The notes beneath the pieces were generated by a model that saw nothing but the letters and a program-made list of their open reading frames with translations, ran no database searches and was not told where the DNA came from. This document shows positions 1-5,463 of a stretch of DNA of 6,092 nt, piece after piece. The stretch comes from DASUGM01 sp036274055 (lineage in GTDB: Bacteria > Acidobacteriota > Vicinamibacteria > Vicinamibacterales > SCN-69-37): the NCBI GenBank assembly GCA_036274055.1, contig DASUGM010000109.1, positions 1 through 6,092 of the forward strand. The letters are read 5' to 3'. The position numbers were made by a program, and so were the translations under genes. The stretch's first letter is position 1; every line of letters starts with the position of its first letter.

Positions 1-749
1 GAAGCCTTGATGAACTGGCCCGCCGAGTTCTGCACCGGACCGTAGGGAATCTGGTTTTGCACGGCGTAGATCGGCTCGACGTAACCGATCGCGCCCGGCG
101 TCTGCTTCACGAGGCCGGCGACGCCTTCATTGCCCTTGCCACCAAGGCCCACCGGCCAGTTGACCGACTGCGCGACGCCGACCCGCTTCTTCCATTCCGG
201 CGACACCTTGGCGAGGTAATCGACCCAGATGTAGCTCGTGCCGCTGCCATCCGAGCGGTGGACGACGACGATATCGGTCGCCGGCAGGTTCACGCCAGGG
301 TTCAACTTGGCGATGTCCGGGTGATTCCACTTCGCGATCTTTCCGAGGAAGATGTCCGCCAGCAGCGGGCCGCTGAACTTCAGCTCGGCGGTCACGCCGG
401 GGATGTTGTAGGCGGGGACCACCGCGCCGAGCACGGTCGGGAAATGGAGCAGCCGTCCGGGGGCCGCGGCGAGGGCGTCATTCGTCATCGGTCCGTCGCT
501 CGCGCCGAAGAACACCGTCTGGTTGGTGACCTGCCGGATGCCGCCGCCGGATCCGATCGACTGGTAGTTGATTTCCACGTTCGGATGCAGCTTGTTGTAC
601 TCGCTGAACCACTTCGAGTAAATCGGGTACGGAAACGTCGCCCCGGCGCCGTTGATGGTCATCTTCTGCGCCGCCAGGCCAACGCCCGCGGTCACGACCG
701 CGCCGGCCACGAGGAGCGCGCGAGTCTTGGTGAACAGGTTTTTCAGCAT
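1..749 (-). CDS. pstS: Phosphate ABC transporter periplasmic substrate-binding protein PstS (C-terminus cut by window edge)
   Basis: Binds inorganic phosphate in the periplasm and delivers it to the PstCAB inner-membrane transporter. The reading frame stays open to the left edge, giving 249 codons; PstS proteins are usually about 320-350 residues, so roughly the last quarter is missing. The start is the ATG at 747-749, preceded by a strong Shine-Dalgarno. Residues 1-27 form a signal peptide (basic start, hydrophobic core, small residues near LAAQ) with no lipobox cysteine, so the protein should be soluble rather than a lipoprotein. Family motifs are clear: NGAGATFPYPIYSKW (33-47), SIGSGGGIRQ (64-73), FGASDGPM (81-88) and RSDGSGTSYIW (165-175). 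The TF, GSG, SD and R-S-DGSGT segments are those that line the phosphate site in known PstS structures. It follows the porin gene by 10 bases and is probably co-transcribed. pstC, pstA, pstB and phoU would be expected beyond the left edge. The identification is secure. Confidence 0.95.
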   Translation of the reverse strand, partial: MLKNLFTKTRALLVAGAVVTAGVGLAAQKMTINGAGATFPYPIYSKWFSEYNKLHPNVEINYQSIGSGGGIRQVTNQTVFFGASDGPMTNDALAAAPGRLLHFPTVLGAVVPAYNIPGVTAELKFSGPLLADIFLGKIAKWNHPDIAKLNPGVNLPATDIVVVHRSDGSGTSYIWVDYLAKVSPEWKKRVGVAQSVNWPVGLGGKGNEGVAGLVKQTPGAIGYVEPIYAVQNQIPYGPVQNSAGQFIKA

Positions 750-752
750 CGT

Positions 753-761
753 CCTTCTCCT
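753..761 (-). promoter_or_regulatory. Shine-Dalgarno of pstS overlapping the porin stop codon
   Basis: On the minus strand the porin stop TAG runs directly into GAGAAGG, forming AGGAGAAGG. The GGAG core ends 7 bases before the pstS ATG. The ribosome terminating on the porin therefore covers the pstS ribosome-binding site. This supports co-transcription and probable translational coupling, and it fixes the pstS start. Confidence 0.8.
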
Positions 762-1866
762 AGAAGTTGATCAGCCCGTGCACGAAGACACGCTGCTGTT
801 TCGCCTGATTCGCGATGTTGTTGAACGTCACCTGCTCGTAGTCGAGCATTATCGACGCCGTCGCGTTGCCGCCGATATGCGGGAACCAGTACGCCAGGCC
901 GGTGATCAGGCGGTTCTGCCGGCCGTTCGACACGCTCGTGTTGGGACGAAGCGAGTCATAACGAACCAATGCTTCGAAGCCGTTGCCCTTTTCTTTGAAG
1001 AAGGGCGTCACGAAGAACGAATAGCCATCCGCGTTCACTTCGGACGCGGTGGCGCTCGTCTGGTCCTTCTTCTTCAGCCAGTCGAAGTTGGCGTTGAAGC
1101 GTTTGTGCTCGACCATCGCGCTGAAGAGATAGCGGTTGCGTTCGGCGTCCTTGAACACCGCGTCCTGGTGCATGAAGCCCGTAAACCGGATATTGCGGAG
1201 GATGCCGTTGGCGTTCGGCAACGGCCGGATGGTGCCGCGCAGCTCCACGGCCTTCTGGTTGTTCGGCTCGGTGCGGGAGTAGCCCTCGCCGTTGTAGACG
1301 CCGACGGCGACGTCGCCGTAGTTGCCCTTGAACTGGGTGCGGAACACCGCGCCGAAGTCCGATGAACTCAGGCCGCCGTCGCGTTCGGCGAACACCGTGC
1401 CCTGGAAGCGATAGCGGTAGACGCCTTCCTGCGAGTCGATGAACAAGGTCTGCTGTGCGCCGAGGCGGACGTACGATCCGCGCCACATCCAGTCGTCGAG
1501 CGCGAGGTTGACGTAGCCGTACTTGAGCCGGAACAGACGGCTGCCCTGCAGGCTCGACCCCGTCGTGTTATCCGGCGAGATGTCCGGCGTGATCCGGAAG
1601 CTGACAACGTGCGAGATGTTGCCGGTGACGTTGATGTACGTGCGCTTCACGTCAAACGAGTTCAGCTTCACGCTGTTGCCGCCGGCATCGGTGATCTTCG
1701 GCTGATTCTGAAACGTGTAATCCCAGAAGATCACCGCGCCGAAGCGAATAGCCTGGGTGTCATCCGGCGGGGTGTATCCCGCGGCTGGCGTTACCTGCGC
1801 CGCTGCCGCCACCGGCACACTCAACATTGCGGCGGCGATGGCCGCCCGTACCCCTCTGCGAATCAT
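760..1866 (-). CDS. Phosphate-selective porin, OprO/OprP-like outer-membrane channel
   Basis: A predicted trimeric beta-barrel porin that would let phosphate or polyphosphate cross the outer membrane. From the chosen start it has 368 residues, slightly short of typical OprP/OprO porins (about 400-440). I chose the ATG at 1864-1866 because GGAGG sits 8 bases upstream and the protein then opens with a classical signal peptide (IRRGVRAAIAAAMLS..., cleavage near VAAAA-Q at residues 19-24). A start 13 codons further upstream would spoil the signal peptide. The mature protein shows alternating aromatic/polar strands, the conserved segment FDVKRTYINVTG (71-82) followed by a 'fRITPDIS' strand, and a DYEQV segment near the end. 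It finishes in ...VHGLINF, the C-terminal phenylalanine recognised by the BAM barrel-assembly machinery. Direct linkage to pstS supports phosphate as substrate, but selectivity cannot be read from the sequence; other anions are possible. Confidence 0.85.
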   Translation of the reverse strand: MIRRGVRAAIAAAMLSVPVAAAAQVTPAAGYTPPDDTQAIRFGAVIFWDYTFQNQPKITDAGGNSVKLNSFDVKRTYINVTGNISHVVSFRITPDISPDNTTGSSLQGSRLFRLKYGYVNLALDDWMWRGSYVRLGAQQTLFIDSQEGVYRYRFQGTVFAERDGGLSSSDFGAVFRTQFKGNYGDVAVGVYNGEGYSRTEPNNQKAVELRGTIRPLPNANGILRNIRFTGFMHQDAVFKDAERNRYLFSAMVEHKRFNANFDWLKKKDQTSATASEVNADGYSFFVTPFFKEKGNGFEALVRYDSLRPNTSVSNGRQNRLITGLAYWFPHIGGNATASIMLDYEQVTFNNIANQAKQQRVFVHGLINF

Positions 1867-1874
1867 TCTGTCTC

Positions 1875-1879
1875 CCTCC
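1875..1879 (-). promoter_or_regulatory. Shine-Dalgarno of the porin gene
   Basis: GGAGG on the minus strand, inside the longer purine run GGAGGGAGA, lies 8 bases before the ATG at 1864-1866. It decides between this start and the in-frame alternative at 1903-1905, which has no comparable site and lies inside the GC hairpin/leader region. Confidence 0.75.
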
Positions 1880-1883
1880 GCTG

Positions 1884-1900
1884 GCGGGCCTGCGGCCCGC
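1884..1900 (-). other. GC-rich hairpin in the porin mRNA leader
   Basis: A perfect 7-base-pair inverted repeat, GCGGGCC/GGCCCGC with a 3-base loop, falls between the candidate promoter and the porin Shine-Dalgarno, ending 4 bases before it. There is no following T-tract, so it is not a standard intrinsic terminator. It could protect the transcript's 5' end or affect ribosome access. It could also simply be a product of high GC content. Confidence 0.45.
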
Positions 1901-1912
1901 GGCAACAGGCTC

Positions 1913-1968
1913 AGCGTAGGAGCACGCCGTTACGTCAAAGATTCTGCGGCGTTACGGGAGTGTTAAAA
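1913..1968 (-). promoter_or_regulatory. Candidate Pho-box promoter for the porin-pstS operon
   Basis: On the minus strand TAAC occurs at 1965-1962, 1954-1951 and 1932-1929. The steps are exactly 11 and 22 bases, so three of four consecutive 11-base units (1968-1925) carry TAAC at the same place; the third unit has AATC instead. CGTTACG (plus strand) is repeated exactly at 1928-1934 and 1950-1956. Response regulators of the PhoB/PhoP type bind 11-base direct repeats (CTGTCA-like in Escherichia coli, TTAACA-like in Bacillus). TACGCT (1918-1913), a weak -10 match, begins 10 bases after the last repeat, and no good -35 is positioned for it, as is usual at PhoB-activated promoters. Placement before a phosphate porin and pstS strengthens the call. 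The regulator and its exact consensus in this organism are inferred. Confidence 0.5.
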
Positions 1969-2003
1969 CCGCGCGTCCGAGCGGAATCAGGACTGTCGGA
2001 TTG

Positions 2004-3548
2004 TCACTTGGGTGTCGAAGCCGGCGCGCGGCGGTGATGCGTCGCCTGCTCGTAATCGAAGGCGAGCTTGATCAGCGTTGACTCAGACCAGGCGCGGCCG
2101 AAAAACGTCATGCCCGCCGGCAGCATGTGGTCGCGCGTGTACCCCATCGGCACCGTGATCGCGGGAAACCCGGAACTGGGCGAGTAGACCTGGCTGTTGT
2201 CGCCGTGCGGAGATGTCAGATCGCCGATCAAACGCGGCGGGTTGCTCCACGTCGGGTAAACGAGCGCGTCGAGCTTCTGCTCGTCCATCACCTTCGTGAT
2301 CGCCGCGCCGAACGCGTCGCGGTAGGCCGCTTCGGCCTTGCACGCCTCGCTGTCGGGGCCGCCGCCGATCGGGCCGTTCGCGGCCGACTTGAGTCGGCCG
2401 GCGACCGACGGATCGAACTTGCCCGACGCGAGGATCTCATCGAGCGAATGGACCGGCGCGTTCTTGCCGCGCGTCGCCAGGTAATCGTTGATGTCGTACT
2501 TGAAGCCGCGGCAGGTCCCTGAGCCCTGCTGACGCTGCACGCGCTCGATCGTGATGCCGTCGACGATCGTGGCGCCGGCGGTTTTCAAATCTTCCAGCGC
2601 GGCGGTGAACACGGTGACGATCTCCCCGTCTGTCGTCGGGCGCTCGTACGCCTGGCGGAGGATGCCGATGCGCGATCGTTTCAATCCGCCGCGAACGAGG
2701 GCCCTGGTGTAATCCTCGCGCGGGCGCCCATGGCTGCGAGCCGTGACCGGATCGTCCGGGTCTTCGCCGACGATGACCTGAAACACCGCGACCGCGTCAG
2801 TCAGCGTACGCGCCATCGGCCCGGCGATGTCGGCAAGGTAGCTGAGCGGAATCACGCCGGCGCGGCTCGTCAGGCCCATCGTCGAGCGAATGCCGACGAG
2901 CGCGTTGTGCGACGACGGGCCGCGGATCGAGTTGCCGGTGTCGCTGCCGAGACCGACGGTGGCGAAGCTCGCGGCGACCGAAGCGGCCGTGCCGCCGCTC
3001 GATCCCGCCGGCACGCGATCGAGCGCGTACGGATTCTTCGTGTGGCCCTGGATCGAGCTCAGTGATTCATACGGACTGAACGCAAACTCCGCCATGTTCG
3101 TCTTGGCGATGACAATCGCACCGGCGGCTTTGATCTGCTTGACCTGAAACGCGTCGGTCGACGAGACGAACCCTTCGAGCGACTTCGAACCGTCGGCGCT
3201 CTGCAAGCCGATGGTCTCGAAGTTGTCTTTGACCACCATCGGAATGCAGTGGAGCGGACCGACCGGTCCGCGCGACGCGAAGCGCTTGTCGAGCGCGTCG
3301 GCCTCGGCGATCGCGTTCGGGTTGGTGAGCACGATGGCGTTCAGCGACGGCCCCTGCTTGTCGAAGCGCGCGATGCGATCGAGGTAGGTCTGCACCAGCG
3401 CGTGGCAGGTCAGCGTCTTCTGCCGCATCGCCGCGTGGATCTGCGCGATCGTCGTCTCGACGACGTCGAAGGTGGCGGGAGTCTGTGGCGGGACCGGCGC
3501 GACCAGGGCACCGGTCAGGGCAGCAATGAGGACGGGCCAGCGCAGCAC
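2004..3548 (-). CDS. Secreted amidase-signature family hydrolase
   Basis: A member of the amidase signature family (the Ser-cisSer-Lys hydrolases that include peptide amidase, fatty acid amide hydrolase and GatA), cleaving an amide bond in an unknown substrate. The 514 residues are a normal length. The triad is visible: Lys107 in PMVVKDNF, cis-Ser183 in PAGSSGGTAAS, and nucleophile Ser207 in GSDTGNSIRGPSS. The spacings of 76 and 24 residues fit the family. Residue 206 is Asn where GatA-type enzymes normally have Gly. Residues 1-21 look like a signal peptide (WPVLIAALTGALVAP), so the enzyme is probably periplasmic or exported. That argues against GatA and makes a peptide-amide or small-amide hydrolase more likely. 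The start is a GTG at 3546-3548 with no clear Shine-Dalgarno. An in-frame stop lies four codons upstream and the next ATG is residue 41, so GTG is the best choice. It begins 21 bases after the upstream gene ends, suggesting one operon. Confidence 0.9.
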   Translation of the reverse strand: MLRWPVLIAALTGALVAPVPPQTPATFDVVETTIAQIHAAMRQKTLTCHALVQTYLDRIARFDKQGPSLNAIVLTNPNAIAEADALDKRFASRGPVGPLHCIPMVVKDNFETIGLQSADGSKSLEGFVSSTDAFQVKQIKAAGAIVIAKTNMAEFAFSPYESLSSIQGHTKNPYALDRVPAGSSGGTAASVAASFATVGLGSDTGNSIRGPSSHNALVGIRSTMGLTSRAGVIPLSYLADIAGPMARTLTDAVAVFQVIVGEDPDDPVTARSHGRPREDYTRALVRGGLKRSRIGILRQAYERPTTDGEIVTVFTAALEDLKTAGATIVDGITIERVQRQQGSGTCRGFKYDINDYLATRGKNAPVHSLDEILASGKFDPSVAGRLKSAANGPIGGGPDSEACKAEAAYRDAFGAAITKVMDEQKLDALVYPTWSNPPRLIGDLTSPHGDNSQVYSPSSGFPAITVPMGYTRDHMLPAGMTFFGRAWSESTLIKLAFDYEQATHHRRAPASTPK

Positions 3549-3569
3549 GCTGGCAGTCTAATCCGAGTC

Positions 3570-4346
3570 CTAGCGAATCACGACGTCCTGAATGAGCCAG
3601 GCATCGCCGGCGCGTTTCAGCGTGAACAGCCAGCGGCGATCGTTGAACCGGAGACTCGTGCTGCCGATCTTCTGCGCCGAGCCGGCCACGCCGGTGCAGC
3701 TGGCCGCCGCGGTCGTCTCTTTGATATCGAGATCGCACGAATGAAACTCGACCTGCTGTTCCTGCAGTTGGCCGAACTCGCGCGCCAGGTCTTGCGCGTT
3801 TGCTGACGGCCAGACGGCGCGCACGGCGGCGGCGTCGAGCCTGGCAGCGCCGTCGCGGTAGCGCTCGATCGCCGCGTTGACGCCCCGCCGATCCGCCAGC
3901 ACCGCCGCGTAATTCCTGACGACCGGCAACGCGACGGCGGGCAACGCGGGAAGCACGTCGGACAGCGGCAGCGCGCGCGGCTTTGCGGGGCGTTTGGCCT
4001 TGGACGTGACCCCGGACGGCGCGACGGACAGGCCCTGCGGGACTGAAGCCTTATCTGAGGTCGCCGTCGCCGCCGGGTCGGACGGAGACTGAGGCGCCGC
4101 GACGTCGGTGGCCGCCGGCGCCGCTTGCGGCGGCGGCCCGGGAGTCCGTGCCCAGGTCACAACGCCAATTACAGCGGCGGCCAGCATCACCGCGAGGGCC
4201 GCGAGGACGGGCACGGGGAGGGGGCGGCGGACGGCGGGTGTTTCCTGTTTCGCGGTCAGGCGCGCACGCAACCCGAGCAATTCCTGGGAAGAAGTGGAAG
4301 GCGGATCCGCTTCGGTCTTGAAAAGATCCTCAGGTTGCTCTGCCAT
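3570..4346 (-). CDS. Membrane-anchored protein with Pro/Ala linker and C-terminal NTF2-like domain (short paralogue)
   Basis: Function unknown. The 258-residue protein has an acidic cytoplasmic N-terminus (MAEQPEDLFKTE), two arginines (40-41) before one transmembrane segment at about 43-65, a Pro/Ala/Ser-rich linker at about 67-145, and a compact C-terminal domain at about 149-258. The positive-inside pattern places that domain in the periplasm. The domain has the NTF2/SnoaL-like look: a helix 'IERYRDGAARLDAAAVRAVWPS', then strands ending in W-LFTLKRAG-W-IQDVVIR. Cys204 and Cys217 are conserved in the neighbouring paralogue and could form a disulfide. No catalytic residues can be assigned. 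NTF2-like folds may bind ligands, act as enzymes or be structural. The ATG at 4344-4346 lacks a good Shine-Dalgarno but is supported by the matching N-terminus of the paralogue. It lies 54 bases after that paralogue and 21 before the amidase. Confidence 0.8.
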   Translation of the reverse strand: MAEQPEDLFKTEADPPSTSSQELLGLRARLTAKQETPAVRRPLPVPVLAALAVMLAAAVIGVVTWARTPGPPPQAAPAATDVAAPQSPSDPAATATSDKASVPQGLSVAPSGVTSKAKRPAKPRALPLSDVLPALPAVALPVVRNYAAVLADRRGVNAAIERYRDGAARLDAAAVRAVWPSANAQDLAREFGQLQEQQVEFHSCDLDIKETTAAASCTGVAGSAQKIGSTSLRFNDRRWLFTLKRAGDAWLIQDVVIR

Positions 4347-4362
4347 GGTCCGGCTTCTGGGC

Positions 4363-4368
4363 AGTATA
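4363..4368 (-). promoter_or_regulatory. Possible -10 element in the gap between the two NTF2-like genes
   Basis: TATACT on the minus strand matches TATAAT at five of six positions and lies 16 bases upstream of the ATG at 4344-4346, in the only gap in the upstream block longer than 25 bases. No recognisable -35 lies 17 bases further upstream, and transcription from here would leave a leader of only about 10 bases without a Shine-Dalgarno. It may be an internal promoter for the short paralogue and the amidase, or chance. Confidence 0.2.
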
Positions 4369-4400
4369 CCGGCCGATGGCTGCGGCGCGACGTGCGGGCG

Positions 4401-5450
4401 TCAGCGGATTACGACGTCCTGAATCGTCCAGCCGCCCCCGGCGCGTTTGAGGGTAAAGACCCAGCGGCGATCGTCGAATCGGGGGTTCTTGCTGCCGACT
4501 TTCGGCACATAGACGGCGACGCCGGTGCAGGTCGCTGCCGCCACCGCGGCTTTGATGTCGAAATCACACGCATGAAATTCGAGCCGCTGGTCCTCGAGTT
4601 GACCGAACGCGCGCGCCAGTTGCTTCTCATTTACTGACGGCCACACCGCGCGGACCGCACGGGCGTCCAGGTTGGTGAAGGCGTCGCGGTAGCGCCCGAC
4701 GGCGGTCTCGACGCCGCGACGGTCGGCGGCGACGGCTTCTTTTGCTTCTTCGACGATCGGTGGCGCAACCGGCGCGGACGCGGCCGCAGTCGCCGCCGGC
4801 GGCGCCGCGGTGGGCGGAGGCGCAGCCGGGGGCGCCGCGGTGGGCGGAGGCGCACTGCGAGACACAGTCGGCGGAGGTGAGGTTGTCGGCGCGGCCGCCG
4901 GCGTCGTCGCTGGCGGCAACGCCGCCGCCGCTGGCGGCTTGGCGACCACGCTCGCGGTGGACACTTGCGCCGCTGGAGTCGAGCCCGTTCGCTTGGGCGG
5001 CGCCGGCTTCGGTTCTTTCTTGACGGGAGAGACAGGCTTACTAGCCCGCGAGGTGACCTTCGAAGTTGGTGGGGTGACCACCGGGAGCGGAGGTGGCGGC
5101 GCTTCTGGTCGTGCGTCCGGCGACGACGCGGCGATCGGCGCGGCCGAATCAGGCGGCAGCGGCGGAGGCACGAAGTTGGTCGCGGCCCGTGCCGCTTCAG
5201 CGTCACCCCCGGGCGTGCGGCGAATCCACGCCAGGCTGACGACGCCAATCACGCAGGCGACCAGTAACAGGCCGAGGACCATCCGCGCTTGCCGCGAAAA
5301 CCGCCGGCGGCGGTGGTACCGGTGTGGCCACTCGAGTGGTCTCTCGAGCTCACCGCGCTGGAGGGGCAAGTCTGAGGTAACCGGGAGGACCACGCGCGGT
5401 CCCGTCAGCTTCAGTTCAGGTTCGAAGAGATCCTCAGCTCGTTCGTCCAT
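4401..5450 (-). CDS. Membrane-anchored protein with long Pro/Ala linker and C-terminal NTF2-like domain (long paralogue)
   Basis: Function unknown. I start it at the ATG at 5448-5450, giving 349 residues. This start yields MDERAEDLFEPE, matching MAEQPEDLFKTE of the next gene, and lies 13 bases after the upstream stop with GGAAG close by. Starting further upstream would overlap the barrel gene. RRRR (47-50) precedes one transmembrane segment at about 57-76, so the C-terminus should be periplasmic. The linker (about 80-225) is extremely rich in Pro, Ala, Ser, Thr and Lys, including a 10-residue tandem repeat, and could span peptidoglycan in the manner of TonB-like Pro-rich stalks; that comparison is inference. 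The C-terminal 110 residues (240-349) are an NTF2/SnoaL-like domain about 65% identical, without gaps, to the short paralogue (72 of 110 by eye), with Cys295 and Cys308 conserved. Tandem duplication is the simplest origin. Confidence 0.8.
   Translation of the reverse strand: MDERAEDLFEPELKLTGPRVVLPVTSDLPLQRGELERPLEWPHRYHRRRRFSRQARMVLGLLLVACVIGVVSLAWIRRTPGGDAEAARAATNFVPPPLPPDSAAPIAASSPDARPEAPPPPLPVVTPPTSKVTSRASKPVSPVKKEPKPAPPKRTGSTPAAQVSTASVVAKPPAAAALPPATTPAAAPTTSPPPTVSRSAPPPTAAPPAAPPPTAAPPAATAAASAPVAPPIVEEAKEAVAADRRGVETAVGRYRDAFTNLDARAVRAVWPSVNEKQLARAFGQLEDQRLEFHACDFDIKAAVAAATCTGVAVYVPKVGSKNPRFDDRRWVFTLKRAGGGWTIQDVVIR
4795..4854 (-). repeat. Two tandem 30-base units in the Pro/Ala linker
   Basis: Two adjacent 30-base units (4795-4824 and 4825-4854) differ at one base only, including a 24-base exact match at 4801-4824 and 4831-4854. 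They encode a 10-residue APPPTAAPPA unit twice, around residues 200-219 of the long paralogue. The period is a multiple of three, so copy-number change would alter linker length without breaking the frame. Confidence 0.85.
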
Positions 5451-5463
5451 CGTCTTCCGCTTT

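Noticed and set aside
57..1365. Long plus-strand open frames opposite pstS and the porin
   Set aside because: Their translations are Arg/Ala/Val-rich without family motifs and mirror the codons of clearly recognisable minus-strand genes. They are shadows produced by high GC content.
1867..1905. Upstream start for the porin at 1903-1905, adding 13 residues
   Set aside because: It has no good Shine-Dalgarno, places charged and Pro-rich residues before the signal peptide, and lies just beside the GC hairpin. The ATG at 1864-1866 has GGAGG at 8 bases.
1965..1984. Weak intrinsic terminator after the amidase (CCGC/GCGG stem followed by TTTT on the minus strand)
   Set aside because: The stem is only 4 base pairs with an 8-base loop and the T-run is short. 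It also overlaps the first TAAC repeat, which explains the T-run equally well.
1993..2007. CTGTCGGATTGTCAC on the plus strand as an E. coli-type Pho box
   Set aside because: The two TGTC cores are 8 bases apart rather than 11, the orientation points away from the porin, and it overlaps the amidase stop codon.
5328..5339. 12-base perfect palindrome CCACTCGAGTGG
   Set aside because: It lies inside the coding sequence of the long NTF2-like protein, encodes an ordinary segment, has no repeat partner and no link to a promoter.
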